Part shown: piece after piece, positions 25,164-34,048 of the stretch
Layout of the letters: each line of letters opens with the position of its first letter
Position numbering within the stretch: the stretch's first letter is position 1
NCBI GenBank assembly: GCA_017539265.1
Contig: JAFYHG010000022.1
Location: 62,001-126,000, forward strand
From: Alphaproteobacteria bacterium
Lineage (GTDB): Bacteria; Pseudomonadota; Alphaproteobacteria; CAAHEQ01; UBA3637
Direction: 5' to 3'
Length of the DNA: 64,000 nt
Position numbers and translations under genes: made by a program
The notes under the pieces: generated by a model
Seen by the model: the letters and a program-made list of their open reading frames with translations, nothing else
Told to the model about the DNA's origin: nothing
Databases searched by the model: none

Positions 25164-27770
25164 ATGAATAAGAAACAGACAAAAGTTACCGATTTAAAGG
25201 GACTTGATGATTTAATTGATCGTGTTCATATCGCACAAAATAAATATGCTACTTTTTCCGAGGAAAAGGTAGATGCGATTTTTAAGGCTGCCGCCACCGC
25301 TGCCAACAAAGTGCGTATCGATTTGGCGGAACTTGCCGTTCGGGAAACAGGCATGGGCGTTCTGGAAGATAAAATCATCAAAAACCACTTTGCCGCCGAA
25401 TACATTTATAACAAACACAAAGGCGTCAAAACCTGCGGTATTATCAAATCCGATAAAGTAAACGGTATTAAAATTGTGGCTGCTCCCTTGGGTGTTATCG
25501 CGGGTATTGTACCAACAACAAACCCGACATCTACCGTAATTTTTAAGTCATTATTGGCCCTCAAAACCCGTAACGGAATTATTTTTTCCCCACACCCCCG
25601 TGCCAAAGAAAGTACAATCGCTGCCGCCAAAGTCATCTTGGATGCAGCGGTCATGGCTGGTGCACCGCGGGACATCATCGGTTGGATTGATGAACCGACT
25701 ATCGAACTTTCAAGTGCTTTGATGAAACACCCGAAAATTCAAGTTATTCTGGCGACCGGTGGCCCCGGTATGGTAAAGGCCGCTTATTCCTCCGGCAAAC
25801 CCGCCCTTGGTGTCGGCCCCGGCAACACACCTGCGATTATCGATGAAACAGCAAACATTCGCTTGGCTGTCTCCTCTATTTTGATGTCCAAAACCTTTGA
25901 TAACGGGATGATTTGTGCTTCCGAACAATCTGTCATCGTCATCAAAGATGTTTATGAAGCAGTTAAAGCTGAATTTATTTACCGCGGGGCCTACCTAATG
26001 AGTAAGGCTGAGGCCGCCAAACTGGGCAAAATCTTTTTAACACCCAAAGGGGTTAATCCCGCCATTGTCGGTCAAACCGCCGCACATATTGCCAAACTGG
26101 CCGGTTTTAAAGTTCCCCTCGATACGAAAATCTTGCTGACCGAACAAACGGATTACACCAATAAAAATCCCTACGCACATGAAAAGTTATCGCCGGTCTT
26201 AACGTTATACAAAGCCGATAATTTTGAAAAGGCAACCGACATAGCTTTGGCACTTGTGAAATTAGGGGGCTTGGGCCACACTTCCGTTCTTTATACGGAC
26301 GAACGAATTCAAGACCGCATTGATTATTACGCACAAAAAATGCCGACGGGACGTATTTTAATCAACTGCCCGTCTTCCCAAGGCGGTATCGGGGATTTAT
26401 ATAATTTCCGCCTCGAACCCTCTTTAACTCTGGGCTGTGGCTCCTGGGGCGGCAATTCCGTTAGTGAAAATGTCGGTGTCAAACACTTACTCAATTACAA
26501 AACAGTTGCGGAAAGGAGAGAAAATATGCTCTGGTTTCGGGTACCTCCCAAAATTTATTTTAAACGCGGTTCAACCGATTTAGCCTTGCGCGAATTTGAA
26601 GGTAAAAAGCGTGCTTTTATCATCACGGATCGTTTTTTGTTTGATTCGGGTGCCGTCCGCACAATTACCGACACATTAGAAGAAATGGGTACGGATTTTC
26701 AAATCTTTTTTGATATAAAACCAGATCCCACTCTTTCCACCACACATCAAGCCCTCACCATGGTCAACACCTATCAACCCGATTTAATTATCGCGCTGGG
26801 CGGTGGTTCTCCGATGGATGTAGCTAAAATTATTTGGCTGATGTACGAGCAACCGGAAATAGATTTTGAAGATCTCTCTATGCGCTTTATGGATATTCGT
26901 AAAAAGATCTGTCGCATTCCGGAATTGGGTAAAAAGGCTCAACTTGTCTGCATTCCCACAACTTCCGGTACCGGGTCCGAGGTTACACCGTTTTCCATCA
27001 TCACGGATGATAAAACGCACGTTAAGTACGCCTTGGCCGATTATGCTTTAACCCCCAACATGGCCATTATCGACGCCAATTTTGTGGATAATATGCCACG
27101 GGGCTTAACGGCCGCCGGCGGTATTGATGCCCTCGTCCATTCACTGGAAGCCTACGTTTCCTGTATGGCAACCAACTACACCAATTCATTGGCGCTCGAG
27201 GCCACCAAGCAAATTTTCCGCTATCTTCCCCGCGCTTATCGGGACGGTTCCAAAGACCCCCTTGCACGTGAAAAAATGCACAACGCCGCAACAATGGCCG
27301 GCATGGCTTTCGCAAACGCTTTTCTGGGCCTCTGCCACTCCATGGCGCATAAATTAGGGGCAATGTATAACATTCCGCACGGGATAGCCAACGCGCTTCT
27401 CATTTGCCAAATCATTCGCTTTAATGCGACCGACCGCCCCAAAAAGCAGGCCATCTTCCCGCAATACAAGTCCCCCGAGGCCAAAACCCGCTATGCTCAA
27501 ATTGCGCATGTGCTGTATCTCGGCAATAAAAAGAGCACCGATGACGAACGGGTTGAACTCCTCATCAAGGCTGTCGCTGACCTAAAGAACGCACTAGATA
27601 TTCCCAAATCCATTGAAGCCTATGGCGTGGATAAAAAGACCTTTATGAAGAATTTGGATAAACTGGTGCGTTTGGCCTACGATGACCAATGCACGGGGGC
27701 CAATCCGGTTTATCCTTTAATGTCAGATATCAAACAAATTTATCTGGATGCGTTTGAAGGTAAGTATTAG
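25164..27770 (+). CDS. adhE: Bifunctional acetaldehyde-CoA/alcohol dehydrogenase AdhE
   Basis: An 868-residue fusion. The N-terminal half is a CoA-acylating aldehyde dehydrogenase with the catalytic Cys in DNGMICASEQSVIVI and Gly-rich LGVGPGNTPAII. The C-terminal half is an iron-dependent alcohol dehydrogenase with GGGSPMDVAK, TSGTGSEVTPFSII, and iron-binding His residues in GLCHSMAHKLGAMYNIPHG. It reduces acetyl-CoA via acetaldehyde to ethanol, regenerating two NAD+, and usually forms long filaments (spirosomes). An upstream in-frame start at 25107 overlaps the promoter, so ATG 25164 with GAGGGG is used. Its presence points to fermentation or low-oxygen life. Confidence 0.96.
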   Translation: MNKKQTKVTDLKGLDDLIDRVHIAQNKYATFSEEKVDAIFKAAATAANKVRIDLAELAVRETGMGVLEDKIIKNHFAAEYIYNKHKGVKTCGIIKSDKVNGIKIVAAPLGVIAGIVPTTNPTSTVIFKSLLALKTRNGIIFSPHPRAKESTIAAAKVILDAAVMAGAPRDIIGWIDEPTIELSSALMKHPKIQVILATGGPGMVKAAYSSGKPALGVGPGNTPAIIDETANIRLAVSSILMSKTFDNGMICASEQSVIVIKDVYEAVKAEFIYRGAYLMSKAEAAKLGKIFLTPKGVNPAIVGQTAAHIAKLAGFKVPLDTKILLTEQTDYTNKNPYAHEKLSPVLTLYKADNFEKATDIALALVKLGGLGHTSVLYTDERIQDRIDYYAQKMPTGRILINCPSSQGGIGDLYNFRLEPSLTLGCGSWGGNSVSENVGVKHLLNYKTVAERRENMLWFRVPPKIYFKRGSTDLALREFEGKKRAFIITDRFLFDSGAVRTITDTLEEMGTDFQIFFDIKPDPTLSTTHQALTMVNTYQPDLIIALGGGSPMDVAKIIWLMYEQPEIDFEDLSMRFMDIRKKICRIPELGKKAQLVCIPTTSGTGSEVTPFSIITDDKTHVKYALADYALTPNMAIIDANFVDNMPRGLTAAGGIDALVHSLEAYVSCMATNYTNSLALEATKQIFRYLPRAYRDGSKDPLAREKMHNAATMAGMAFANAFLGLCHSMAHKLGAMYNIPHGIANALLICQIIRFNATDRPKKQAIFPQYKSPEAKTRYAQIAHVLYLGNKKSTDDERVELLIKAVADLKNALDIPKSIEAYGVDKKTFMKNLDKLVRLAYDDQCTGANPVYPLMSDIKQIYLDAFEGKY

Positions 27771-27773
27771 GGA

Positions 27774-29114
27774 TTATCCTCTCCCAACCCCTATTCCATC
27801 TCGACATCGATGAAGGAATAGACTTCCTTTTCCTCCAATCTGGCTAATTGCTTCTTGAAAAGCATCTCGTCCCTTGCAATCAATGTCCGGCTTATGTCCC
27901 ACGCATTCCACCATACCATCCTCATATGAACGATAGACACTACCGATATTCACGCGTCCACCATTGGGTAAAGAAACAGGCTGTAAGGCCCCATACTGAC
28001 AACACCCGCAAGTATTTTCTCCGATAAATTTAACACCCGGATAATGCTTCAACATCGGCACAATGGCCTCCGCCGATGAAGCCACTTCCCGATCCACCAA
28101 CACATAAAGTCCTTTCTTCTCTCCTTTAAAAGGAAGCGGCGGTCCGATATAGTCTTCTTCTTGTTCACCATCAAAAAGCAAACGCATTTGGGATTCTTGT
28201 GTATCCCGTTTCTGTGTTTTTAAGCAATATGGCACTCTGTTTCCGTAAAGGGTTTCGGCCACTTCCCGTATCGGGAACCCGTCCCCGCCATGATTTTGCC
28301 GCACATCAATAATAACATTTTTCCAATCTTTTTGATGTTGCTGAAAAGCATCTAATACCCGACGTAACGCTGCCACTTCCTGCATTTGATTTTTTCCGCC
28401 CCAATGAACCATACAAGACGGGAAAGCAATAATACCCGTCTTTTGCCCACTAACCATCCGTTCGGCGACCAAAACCGGCGCTTTTTTTTCTTTATCCATA
28501 TATTCCAAGGCCAAGATTTCATCCGGTTTTATTTCTTCCCCAATCCGATAGCCGATATTTTGACCTACCATCCCATCAGGGTGCTGCAATTTTGTCGGCC
28601 CCCAATTTTCCAAGGCTTTTTTAATTCCTTCCTCCACCGGCAATTTTCCATCGGACGTTTTAACCGTCAAATGATTATCCTGAATTGTTTGCGCGGTTAT
28701 TCTAAAAAACTCTTTTAGCAAATGGCGACCCTGTAATTGTTGTCCTTTTGGTAATTGCGCCTGTTCATGATAAAGCGTTTCTATTTCTCTTTTAAAGGCA
28801 TCTGTTTCAAAACCTTCTTGTTCCCATCCCGGATGAATCTTTGCAATAACCCTGGCAAAATAGGCAATATTTGTCAAGGTATCATCCGTCATTGCCGCTT
28901 TTTTCTTCTCCTCGGGAACACCCGCCAAAAACGTTTCCATTTCTTTTATTTTCTGTTGCAATATTTTTTGATGCATGGGATCATTTCCGGCTTCTGCCTT
29001 TAATTTAGGCAACGCCTGTAAGAAATGACAGATTTGAACCTGCTCTGCCGACACACTCTCAACAATAGCATCAAAAGATCTATGTTCTCCACTCTTTAAC
29101 AAATCTTGCATCAT
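27774..29114 (-). CDS. S41 (tail-specific protease-like) family protein without signal peptide
   Basis: A 446-residue protein. The C-terminal half resembles S41 peptidases: VIIDVRQNHGGDGFPIREVA corresponds to the DLRxNxGG strand, and LVDREVASSAEAIVPMLKHY carries the nucleophile Ser of the S-A/S-E element, followed by FIGENTCGCCQYG and a GHKPDI ending. The first 170 residues are helical and unlike typical S41 N-termini; no signal peptide and no PDZ domain are visible, so it may act in the cytosol. The catalytic Lys is not certain. It converges on adhE with a 3-base gap. Confidence 0.7.
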   Translation of the reverse strand: MMQDLLKSGEHRSFDAIVESVSAEQVQICHFLQALPKLKAEAGNDPMHQKILQQKIKEMETFLAGVPEEKKKAAMTDDTLTNIAYFARVIAKIHPGWEQEGFETDAFKREIETLYHEQAQLPKGQQLQGRHLLKEFFRITAQTIQDNHLTVKTSDGKLPVEEGIKKALENWGPTKLQHPDGMVGQNIGYRIGEEIKPDEILALEYMDKEKKAPVLVAERMVSGQKTGIIAFPSCMVHWGGKNQMQEVAALRRVLDAFQQHQKDWKNVIIDVRQNHGGDGFPIREVAETLYGNRVPYCLKTQKRDTQESQMRLLFDGEQEEDYIGPPLPFKGEKKGLYVLVDREVASSAEAIVPMLKHYPGVKFIGENTCGCCQYGALQPVSLPNGGRVNIGSVYRSYEDGMVECVGHKPDIDCKGRDAFQEAISQIGGKGSLFLHRCRDGIGVGRG

Positions 29115-29162
29115 TTTTCGCCTCCATTACTTATTATATCACAAAATGCTAAAAAAGCAAAT

Positions 29163-29621
29163 TTACCGTTCCTTTTGCCATTGGCGCATAAATTTATAAA
29201 ACCGCCCTCTGTCTTTTGCGTGGGCCAATTTCCGGTCGATAAAGCCGTTATAATCGCGCCGAAGCGCCACAGGTCCGAAATCCGGCAATTCAATATCAAC
29301 GGCTTCCCCGACTTTAATGTTCCTCAGCGCCGGATCAAAACATTTTTTATTAATGAATTTATGCAGTGACCGTTCAATCAGACAAAAATTCGAAAACTTA
29401 TTCTTTCCTCCTCCCGACAAAGGCACAATATGATGCACATCAAACCCATGCGGCACTCGTCCGCTCGCGGCTTTTTCCAAATTGATGATATCGGCATATT
29501 GATTTAAAATCCCTTGTTTAAAAAGCCACCTCACAAACACTTGGTTCAACTTTCTTTTATCAAATTGTTTCCTTAGAGCCTTTGTGACTTCCGGCGGTTG
29601 TAAAACAAAGTGTATTGTCAT
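29163..29621 (-). CDS. HNH endonuclease-like protein
   Basis: A 152-residue protein whose centre reads DVHHIVPLSGGGKNKFSNFC followed by LIERSLHKFINKKC, an H-H...N...H beta-beta-alpha-metal motif of HNH nucleases. No extra DNA-binding domain is evident. Its ATG at 29619-29621 lies 2 bases after the recG stop on the same strand, so it is co-expressed with recG. A longer in-frame start at 29759 would sit inside recG and is rejected. It could act in DNA processing beside RecG or be a stand-alone nuclease; the substrate is unknown. Confidence 0.75.
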   Translation of the reverse strand: MTIHFVLQPPEVTKALRKQFDKRKLNQVFVRWLFKQGILNQYADIINLEKAASGRVPHGFDVHHIVPLSGGGKNKFSNFCLIERSLHKFINKKCFDPALRNIKVGEAVDIELPDFGPVALRRDYNGFIDRKLAHAKDRGRFYKFMRQWQKER

Positions 29622-29623
29622 TT

Positions 29624-31702
29624 TTATCCTGCTTTCAATGTTTGAAGTTCTTGATCTTTTTGGAACAGGTAGAGAAGCACCCTCAGGGCCTTCCCCCGCT
29701 CCGATACCAAATTCGGATCCAACGATAAAATCGTCTGGGCATCTTTTGTCGCCACCCACAACAATTCATTTTGAACGGTAGGATCCGCCATTTTAAATTC
29801 AATCAGACCGCTTTGCCGCGCTCCCAATAATTCCCCTGCGCCGCGTAATTTTAAGTCCTCCTCCGCAAGTACAAAACCGTCATCGGTTTCACGCATAATA
29901 TTTAACCGTTTTTTCGCTGTTTCCGTTAATTTCTTCCCATGAACAAGGATGCATTGTGACGCATCACTTCCGCGCCCTACCCGACCGCGCAACTGGTGCA
30001 AGCCCGCCAGTCCAAATCTTTCTGCCTGCTCAATAATCATAATGGTTGCATTTTTAACATCAACCCCCACTTCAATCACGGTTGTCGCTACCAACACATC
30101 CAAATCCCCATTGGCAAAACGCGTCATAACGGCATCTTTTTCGGGACCTTTCATTTTCCCGTGTACAAGACCCACCCGTTCTCCAAAAGTTTGTTTTAAA
30201 ATTTCAAACCGTTTTTTAACCGCCATTAAATCCGCCGCTTCCGATTCTTCCACAAGCGGACAAATCCAATACGCCTGCACGCCCCCTGTTTCCGTTTTAG
30301 CTTTTAGCCTTTCAATCAATTCCGGGATTTTATCCTGACTCATCACACGTGTTTCAATGGGCTTACGCCCGACCGGTTTTTCATCCAACCGCGATACATC
30401 CATATCCCCATAGACGGTCAAGGCCAAACTCCGCGGTATCGGTGTCGCCGTCATCACAAGCAAATTCACCCCTTTTTCTTTTTTGACTAAATTTAACCGC
30501 TGATGTACACCGAACTTATGCTGTTCATCCACAATCGCCAGCCCCAAATTTTTAAACGTTACCATATCTGTAAACAACGCATGCGTCCCGATTAAAATTT
30601 GGATTTCCCCGTTTTCAAGCCTCTCCAAAATCTCCCGCCGGGCCGATCCTTTTTCCCGTCCCGTCAATAATCCGACCGTTATTCCCAATGGTGCACACAG
30701 TTTTGAAATTTTATCAAAATGCTGCCGTGCCAAAATATCCGTTGGCGCCATCAATGCCGATTGAACACCTGCCTCAACGGCCGTTATCATCGCTATCAAC
30801 GCCACAATGGTTTTACCACTACCTACATCCCCCTGCAGCAACCGCGTCATCCGTTCCTTAGATTCCATATCCCGCTGTATTTCGATCAGAACCCGTTCTT
30901 GCGCCCCCGTCAAAGTAAAAGGTAGACTTTTTCTTAATTCCTGAACTTTCTGACCGGTGCCTTGAATAACTTGTCCCACGGCCTTTTTATTTTGCGCCCG
31001 CACCAACAACAGGGCCAACTGATTTGCCAAAATTTCATCATAGGCCAGCCTCATACGCGCCGAATGAGTCGGCATTAGATCGCCCCCAGATTTCGGATGA
31101 TGCACCTGATCCACGGCATTTTTCCAAAAGGGCAGCCCATGCTTAGCCTGAAAAGTCGAATCCAACCACTCCGGCAATTCCGGCAAAACCGGCAGAGCCG
31201 TACTTATAATTTTTCGAATTAACTTACTGGACACCCCGCGTGTTTGCGGATAAATCACCTCATATTCCGGTATGCCTTGCGAAACCCCCGCCATATAATC
31301 CGGATGAATGATCTTAAAACCGAAGCCGTTTGGTTCCACACGCCCCGATACCCAAATACTTTTTCCTTCGGGATACTGTCGCCCCAAATAACTTTTGTGG
31401 TAGTTAAAAAAGACAATCTCTACTTCCCGCCCCAAGGCTTCCCCGATAATCCGATACGGCACTTTTTTAGTCGGTGGCACTTTATGCGCCAAAATTTTCA
31501 TTTGAAAGGTCGCATATTCCCCGATTTTAACTTGCGCGGCATCCGTAATTTGCGGTCGATAATTTACCCCGACCGGCAAATGCCACAACACATCTGATAT
31601 TTTTTCCCCGCAAAAGCGCCCGACCAATTTTCCCAACTTCGGCCCCACACCACCGACGGCAGTCACAGGGGTAAATAAAAGGTTTAGGATATCGGGCCTC
31701 AT
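29624..31702 (-). CDS. recG: ATP-dependent DNA helicase RecG
   Basis: A 692-residue SF2 helicase that remodels stalled replication forks and Holliday junctions. It has the N-terminal wedge/OB domain (GVNYRPQITDAAQVKIGEYA), Walker A in LLQGDVGSGKTIVALIAM, the DEQH box in LAIVDEQHKFGVHQRLN, TATPIPRSLALTVYGDMDVS, and the C-terminal LHQLRGRVGRGSDASQC. Length is normal. It starts 3 bases after a small secreted-protein gene and is followed by an HNH gene, forming a three-gene unit. Confidence 0.97.
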   Translation of the reverse strand: MRPDILNLLFTPVTAVGGVGPKLGKLVGRFCGEKISDVLWHLPVGVNYRPQITDAAQVKIGEYATFQMKILAHKVPPTKKVPYRIIGEALGREVEIVFFNYHKSYLGRQYPEGKSIWVSGRVEPNGFGFKIIHPDYMAGVSQGIPEYEVIYPQTRGVSSKLIRKIISTALPVLPELPEWLDSTFQAKHGLPFWKNAVDQVHHPKSGGDLMPTHSARMRLAYDEILANQLALLLVRAQNKKAVGQVIQGTGQKVQELRKSLPFTLTGAQERVLIEIQRDMESKERMTRLLQGDVGSGKTIVALIAMITAVEAGVQSALMAPTDILARQHFDKISKLCAPLGITVGLLTGREKGSARREILERLENGEIQILIGTHALFTDMVTFKNLGLAIVDEQHKFGVHQRLNLVKKEKGVNLLVMTATPIPRSLALTVYGDMDVSRLDEKPVGRKPIETRVMSQDKIPELIERLKAKTETGGVQAYWICPLVEESEAADLMAVKKRFEILKQTFGERVGLVHGKMKGPEKDAVMTRFANGDLDVLVATTVIEVGVDVKNATIMIIEQAERFGLAGLHQLRGRVGRGSDASQCILVHGKKLTETAKKRLNIMRETDDGFVLAEEDLKLRGAGELLGARQSGLIEFKMADPTVQNELLWVATKDAQTILSLDPNLVSERGKALRVLLYLFQKDQELQTLKAG

Positions 31703-31705
31703 CGT

Positions 31706-32149
31706 TTATTTTTTCTTTTTTACTTGAACTTTTTGCTCTGTAAACTTCACGGGTCTTTTGGGTTTTAAATAGGTTCCGTCATACATCTTCAATCCCCCGT
31801 CCGCAAACACTACCGACCGAAATAACGGAAGCCGATTAAAAGAATCCAATATCGCCCCGCAACTTTCCTGTGGGTCATTTTTTTGTTCGTTATAGGCTCT
31901 GAATTTTGCTTCTGCAAATTCACGATATCCTTTTTGCTCTGCCTCCGCCGTCAAGGCTTTATTGGCGATTAGGCGACTGGCAATCAACTCAAAATCATCC
32001 AATTTTCCCCCCGCATTACAGGCCAACGCCAACCCCGCCGTCACGCCCAACTGTTCTGCTTCCGTCATGCCTTCCGTAGTGCGTTCATCTGCCTGCACAC
32101 AGACCGGTACGACAGCTAATAATAAGATCAACAAAATTAATTTTTTCAT
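31706..32149 (-). CDS. Small secreted protein, unknown family
   Basis: A 147-residue protein with a clear Sec signal peptide (MKKLILLILLLAVVPVCVQA), so the mature form of about 127 residues should be periplasmic. It contains two Cys that could form a disulphide (residues about 39 and 97) and ends in a very basic tail (KFTEQKVQVKKKK). The ATG has an AGGAGG-like site. It is the first gene of the recG unit. I recognise no domain. Confidence 0.65.
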   Translation of the reverse strand: MKKLILLILLLAVVPVCVQADERTTEGMTEAEQLGVTAGLALACNAGGKLDDFELIASRLIANKALTAEAEQKGYREFAEAKFRAYNEQKNDPQESCGAILDSFNRLPLFRSVVFADGGLKMYDGTYLKPKRPVKFTEQKVQVKKKK

Positions 32150-32210
32150 ATTAGCCTCCTAGTACACCATTAAAGCACACTTTAGAATAAAATTCAACCG
32201 TAAAATTTTA

Positions 32211-32239
32211 TTGACTTTCGGGATAAAATTTGGTATCTT
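32211..32239 (+). promoter_or_regulatory. Sigma70 promoter of the SRP RNA and dnaX
   Basis: TTGACT (32211-32216), 17 bases, TATCTT (32234-32239). The predicted start at about 32245 matches the 5' strand of the SRP RNA terminal stem. No separate dnaX promoter is seen before ATG 32348. Confidence 0.85.
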
Positions 32240-32241
32240 AA

Positions 32242-32336
32242 GGGCGGAAGGTCACGGGCGTTCCCTCTGGCCAGCGGGTCAGGTTCGGAAGGAAGCAGCC
32301 CAGCTTTTGCGGAACGGGTCGTGAACCTTCCTCTTT
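32242..32336 (+). ncRNA. ffs: Signal recognition particle RNA, small bacterial (4.5S) type
   Basis: The hallmark SRP hairpin is present (GGTCAGGTTCGGAAGGAAGC, with the GGAA tetraloop and the Ffh-binding asymmetric loop). The ends close through GGAAGGTCACG pairing to CGTGAACCTTCC with one bulge. The RNA binds Ffh to target nascent membrane proteins. The terminal stem is followed only by TCTTTT, a weak terminator that directly abuts the dnaX ribosome-binding site, so dnaX is probably expressed by readthrough. Ends are approximate to a few bases. Confidence 0.93.
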
Positions 32337-32347
32337 TAAGGAGAACC

Positions 32348-34006
32348 ATGGCAGGCACATCACACGTATTGGCGCGCAAATACAGACCTCAGGTTTTTTC
32401 CGACCTCATCGGTCAGGAAGCACTGGTGCGCACAATTACGAACGCGATTGCCAATAATCGGTTGGCTCATGCTTATATGCTCACGGGTATTCGCGGTGTC
32501 GGTAAGACCAGTTCCGCCCGTATTATTGCCAAAGGCCTCAACTGTATCGGCCCAGACGGTAAAGGGGGTATGACCCCGAACCCTTGCGGCGTATGCCAGC
32601 ATTGTCGAGACATTGCCAATGATTCCCATATTGATGTCATTGAAATCGATGCCGCCAGTAACACTGGCATTGATAACGTGCGTGAAATTATTGAAGGCGC
32701 TAAATATAATCCCGTTTCTGCCCGTTTTAAAATTTACATCATTGACGAAGTTCACATGCTCTCCAAACAAGCCTTTAATGCTCTGTTAAAGACATTGGAA
32801 GAACCTCCTGAACGCGTCAAATTTATTTTCGCCACCACTGAAATTCGTAAGGTTCCCATCACTATTTTATCGCGATGCCAACGCTTTGATTTACGGCGTC
32901 TGGATATGGATGTTTTGACCAAACATCTTGAAAAAATCGCCATTGCCGAACAGGTTAAATTCGAACCCGATGCTTTAAAATTATTGGCCCGCGCCGGTGA
33001 TGGTTCCGTTCGGGATTCTCTTTCTCTTATGGATCAAGGGATGAGCCAACTGAACAACAACCTCACCACTGACGGCATACGGCAAATGTTAGGTCTGGCC
33101 GACAGAACATCCCTTTTCGATCTTTACGAACAAATTATGTCCGGCCGCATAGCCGACGCTCTCTCAACACTGGATGCTCAATATGAATCCGGTGCGGATC
33201 CTTTTGAATTAACCGAAGATTTAATGGACTTAACTTACTGGCTGACCCGCCTGAAAGTAGTCCCCGAAACCGCTAATGACATCAGTGTTCCCGAATCCGA
33301 ACGCACCCGCGGTAAAGATTTGGCGAAAAAGTTATCCATGACGTCCCTCACGGCGGCTTGGCAAATGTTGATGAAGGGGCTGACGGAAGTGCGCTCGGCC
33401 GACTCTCCCTTAAAATCACTTGAAATGTTGATTATACGATTGGCCTACTTGGCCGATATGCCCTCGCCCGCTCAAATTTTGGACGACATAAAAAAAAACG
33501 GTTTAGTTCCCCCGCCGGCACCTGATACAAAACCCATTTCAAAGCCTATCCCGACACCTGCGCCGAAACCCGAAACACAGCCGACACCGGATACAGGGAT
33601 TCATGATTTGGCGGATTTACCCAAACTGGCACGGGATAAAAACGAACGCTTATTGGCTTTTCAAATCGAACATTTTATACGTCCCATTTCATTAACTCCG
33701 GGCCTGATTACCTGCACTCTTACATCAGATACACCCCGTGATTTTTGCCCGAATTTAATACAGTTTTTAAATCGTGAAACAGGGATGAATTGGCAAATCA
33801 AAACCCAAGCTTCCGGTGGCGGACAAACACTCCACGAACAAAAAGAGGCCGCTCAAAACGCTCTCCTTTCCGAACTTAAAAAAACGCCAACCGTTTCGGC
33901 GGTATTAACGACTTTTCCCGGCGCTAAGGTTGAAAAGGTCAAACCCATCAAGACTCCTCAACCCTTTGAAGCCGAAGACATCCCCAACACCGACCTGGAT
34001 GAATAA
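32348..34006 (+). CDS. dnaX: DNA polymerase III subunits gamma and tau
   Basis: A 552-residue clamp-loader ATPase. It begins MAGTSHVLARKYRPQVFSDL and carries Walker A in GIRGVGKTSSARIIAKGL, a four-Cys zinc module (CIGPDGKGG, then CGVCQHC), the DEVHMLS Walker B and the SRC sensor (ILSRCQRFDLRRL). Residues from about 385 are a Pro-rich linker and a tau-type C-terminus. A run of nine A at codons 381-384 marks the domain III/linker border and could yield a gamma-like short form. ATG 32348 with AAGGAG is chosen over 32321. The usual ybaB-recR neighbours are absent; a terminator follows. Confidence 0.96.
   Translation: MAGTSHVLARKYRPQVFSDLIGQEALVRTITNAIANNRLAHAYMLTGIRGVGKTSSARIIAKGLNCIGPDGKGGMTPNPCGVCQHCRDIANDSHIDVIEIDAASNTGIDNVREIIEGAKYNPVSARFKIYIIDEVHMLSKQAFNALLKTLEEPPERVKFIFATTEIRKVPITILSRCQRFDLRRLDMDVLTKHLEKIAIAEQVKFEPDALKLLARAGDGSVRDSLSLMDQGMSQLNNNLTTDGIRQMLGLADRTSLFDLYEQIMSGRIADALSTLDAQYESGADPFELTEDLMDLTYWLTRLKVVPETANDISVPESERTRGKDLAKKLSMTSLTAAWQMLMKGLTEVRSADSPLKSLEMLIIRLAYLADMPSPAQILDDIKKNGLVPPPAPDTKPISKPIPTPAPKPETQPTPDTGIHDLADLPKLARDKNERLLAFQIEHFIRPISLTPGLITCTLTSDTPRDFCPNLIQFLNRETGMNWQIKTQASGGGQTLHEQKEAAQNALLSELKKTPTVSAVLTTFPGAKVEKVKPIKTPQPFEAEDIPNTDLDE
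33490..33498 (+). other. A9 slippage site in dnaX (candidate gamma-subunit switch)
   Basis: Nine consecutive A are read ATA-AAA-AAA-AAC at codons 381-384. One extra A in the mRNA (or a -1 shift) leads to TGA at 33523-33525 after eight new codons; one fewer A leads to TAG at 33504-33506. Either way a protein of about 385-391 residues ends exactly where the clamp-loader core stops. Thermus thermophilus makes its gamma form by transcriptional slippage on a run of nine A in dnaX. Confidence 0.6.
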
Positions 34007-34011
34007 GGAAT

Positions 34012-34040
34012 AGAAACGCCCCCCAAACGGGGGCGTTTCT
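34012..34040. terminator. Bidirectional intrinsic terminator after dnaX
   Basis: AGAAACGCCCCC and GGGGGCGTTTCT form a 12-bp hairpin with a short AAAC loop region. It separates dnaX from the convergent prepilin-like gene that ends at 34049. Confidence 0.85.
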
Positions 34041-34048
34041 ATCGGTAT

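Noticed and set aside
29621-29759. Longer HNH protein starting at 29759
   Set aside because: The extra residues lie within the end of recG and show no family resemblance; ATG 29621 gives the compact HNH protein.
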